Assembly: GCF_044357945.1 (NCBI RefSeq)
Contig: NZ_CP076563.1
Coordinates: forward strand, 682,001-746,000
Length of the DNA stretch: 64,000 nt
From: QAND01 sp003150225
GTDB taxonomy: Bacteria; Bacillota; Clostridia; Christensenellales; QAND01
Direction: 5' to 3'
Numbering within the stretch: position 1 is the first letter of the stretch; every line of letters begins with the position of its first letter. Positions 63,030 through 64,000 of the stretch are shown here, piece by piece. The notes beneath the pieces were generated by a model. That model was not told the DNA's origin. It ran no database searches and was given only the letters and a program-made list of their open reading frames with translations. The translations under genes and the position numbers were made by a program.

Positions 63030-63039
63030 TGTCCCCGGG

Positions 63040-64000
63040 TCAACGCTTCCAGGCCACCTGTCCTCCCACAAGGGTATGGGTTAGGATCAGTTGAGGGGTC
63101 AGCACCACAACGTCGGCCAGCTGGCCCACATCGATCTCCCCCCGGTCCATAAGGCTGATGGAGCGGGCGGGGTTATAGCTGAGCACCCGGCTGGCCTCCT
63201 CCACCGTCAGGCCAATGACGTTGACAAAATTGCGGAAAGCCTGGTCCATGGTCAGCGTGCTGCTGGCCAGAGTCCCGTCCGGCAGGCGGCAGATTCCATC
63301 CACCACCGTCACCTTTCGGTCACCCTCTAAGAAATCGTACTCGCCGTCCGGCATGCCTGCCGCCTGCATGGCATCGGTAATGCCGATGATCCGGCCCACT
63401 CCCATAAACTTCACCGCAAGGCGGACCATAGCGGGATTCACATGAATGCCGTCGCAGATGATCTGTCCATGGATTCGGTCATCCAAAAAGCATCCCACGG
63501 GGGTGGTATCCGCACGATGATTCATGGGCGGCATGCCGTTGTATAAATGGCTGGCCTGGGTGGCGCCCCAGTCTGCGGCAGCCTTCACCGTAGCGGAATC
63601 CGCCGTGGTATGGCCAATGGCCGCCACCACCCCATGATCCGCCAAATATTCCACGACGGCCTGCGCTCCCTCCATCTCAGGAGCGATGGTCATCATCTTC
63701 ACATCCCGGAGGTCTGGACCGCACATCTCGATCAGGGTATCCAGACGGGGCGGCCGGATGCTCTCCACCGTAATAGCTCCATTGCGCTCCGGATTCACAA
63801 AGGGCCCCTCCAGATGGGCGCCGGCAATCCTAGCCCCAGGACAACCCATGGCCTCCCTGGTATCCTGCAAAATTCTCCGATGCTCCTCCGGCGTTCCCGC
63901 GAAGGTGGGTAAATAGCTGGTAACGCCCTGGCTGGGCATTCGGGCCGTTAGCGCTTCGATGGCCTCCCGGCCCATGAGGGTGGCATATCCATAGGCGCCA
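63040..64000 (-). CDS. nagA: N-acetylglucosamine-6-phosphate deacetylase (partial, N-terminus outside window)
   Basis: About 320 C-terminal residues. Amidohydrolase barrel: AHLEGPFVNPERNGA, the metal-His AIGHTTADSATV and ASHLYNGMPPM, IICDGIHVNP, and the catalytic Asp in IGITDAMQAAG; ends with LTHTLVGGQVAWKR. It removes acetyl from GlcNAc-6-P to feed NagB. The reading frame continues to the window edge (GAYGYATL), so the start is missing. It is convergent with the TIM-barrel gene; the distance to nagB is 59 kb. Confidence 0.95.
   Translation of the reverse strand, partial: GAYGYATLMGREAIEALTARMPSQGVTSYLPTFAGTPEEHRRILQDTREAMGCPGARIAGAHLEGPFVNPERNGAITVESIRPPRLDTLIEMCGPDLRDVKMMTIAPEMEGAQAVVEYLADHGVVAAIGHTTADSATVKAAADWGATQASHLYNGMPPMNHRADTTPVGCFLDDRIHGQIICDGIHVNPAMVRLAVKFMGVGRIIGITDAMQAAGMPDGEYDFLEGDRKVTVVDGICRLPDGTLASSTLTMDQAFRNFVNVIGLTVEEASRVLSYNPARSISLMDRGEIDVGQLADVVVLTPQLILTHTLVGGQVAWKR

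Overview
The window is GC-rich chromosomal DNA, most probably from an anaerobic, endospore-lineage Firmicute (class Clostridia). Supporting signs are a superoxide reductase (desulfoferrodoxin) next to PerR, an NfnAB electron-bifurcating transhydrogenase, a Rex-type operator, two DegV proteins, DUF1847 and DUF4180 proteins, a SpoIID-like protein, and strong AGGAGG ribosome binding sites almost everywhere. Genus cannot be assigned from the sequence alone. There are no rRNA genes, tRNA genes, insertion sequences, prophages or CRISPR arrays. Codon use is fairly uniform except for two AT-rich patches: a lone GNAT gene near 1.7 kb, and a polysaccharide cluster at 30.6-35.2 kb with a sulfotransferase.

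Layout. 0-0.6 kb: perR-dfx oxidative-stress operon. 0.85-3.6 kb: an ATC-hydrolase-like gene, GNAT, and a GT4 glycosyltransferase. 3.6-7.8 kb: a canonical nagB, plus an operon of four tandem diverged NagB-like paralogs that lack the canonical active-site Glu. 8-10.4 kb: flavin reductase and an AbrB-ABC exporter operon. 10.5-17.4 kb: DUF1989, a small HTH protein, DegV, a polar amino-acid ABC importer whose binding protein is circularly permuted, deformylase, nitroreductase and small membrane or zinc proteins. 18-18.5 kb: a gene-free segment with a near-consensus promoter and structured RNA potential. 18.5-25.6 kb: a spore/cell-wall-type protein, DegV, a two-component system with a small alarmone synthetase, and an Lsa-type ABC-F gene behind an attenuator leader. 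25.7-30.6 kb: ftsH, pepC and an alanine:Na+ symporter. 30.6-35.2 kb: AT-rich polysaccharide genes. 35.4-39.2 kb: a FecBCD-type ABC importer behind a Moco-riboswitch-like leader, and DUF1847. 39.4-47.9 kb: a nine-gene aromatic amino-acid operon (aroF-B-A-C-pheA-aroE-K-Q-tyrA) controlled by a consensus promoter and a Phe/Tyr-rich leader peptide with attenuator. 48-51.3 kb: two U32 peptidase-family genes. 51.4-56.2 kb: nfnBA, an iron alcohol dehydrogenase and a divergent LysR gene. 56.3-62 kb: a BMP-type nucleoside ABC importer and xpt. 62-64 kb: a TIM-barrel isomerase and a partial nagA.

The most notable findings are regulatory or architectural. (1) A 44-codon leader peptide with 8 Phe and 2 Tyr in a 17-residue stretch precedes a terminator upstream of the aromatic operon; this is ribosome-mediated attenuation in a group where T-boxes or TRAP are usually expected. 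(2) An amino-acid ABC binding protein has its C-terminal segment moved to the N-terminus behind the signal peptide. (3) Four tandem NagB/6PGL-superfamily paralogs keep the His but have Leu in place of the catalytic Glu. (4) A six-codon uORF plus terminator forms the leader of the Lsa-like ABC-F gene. (5) A Moco-riboswitch-like element precedes a FecBCD-type transporter, which would suggest molybdate or tungstate as the substrate.
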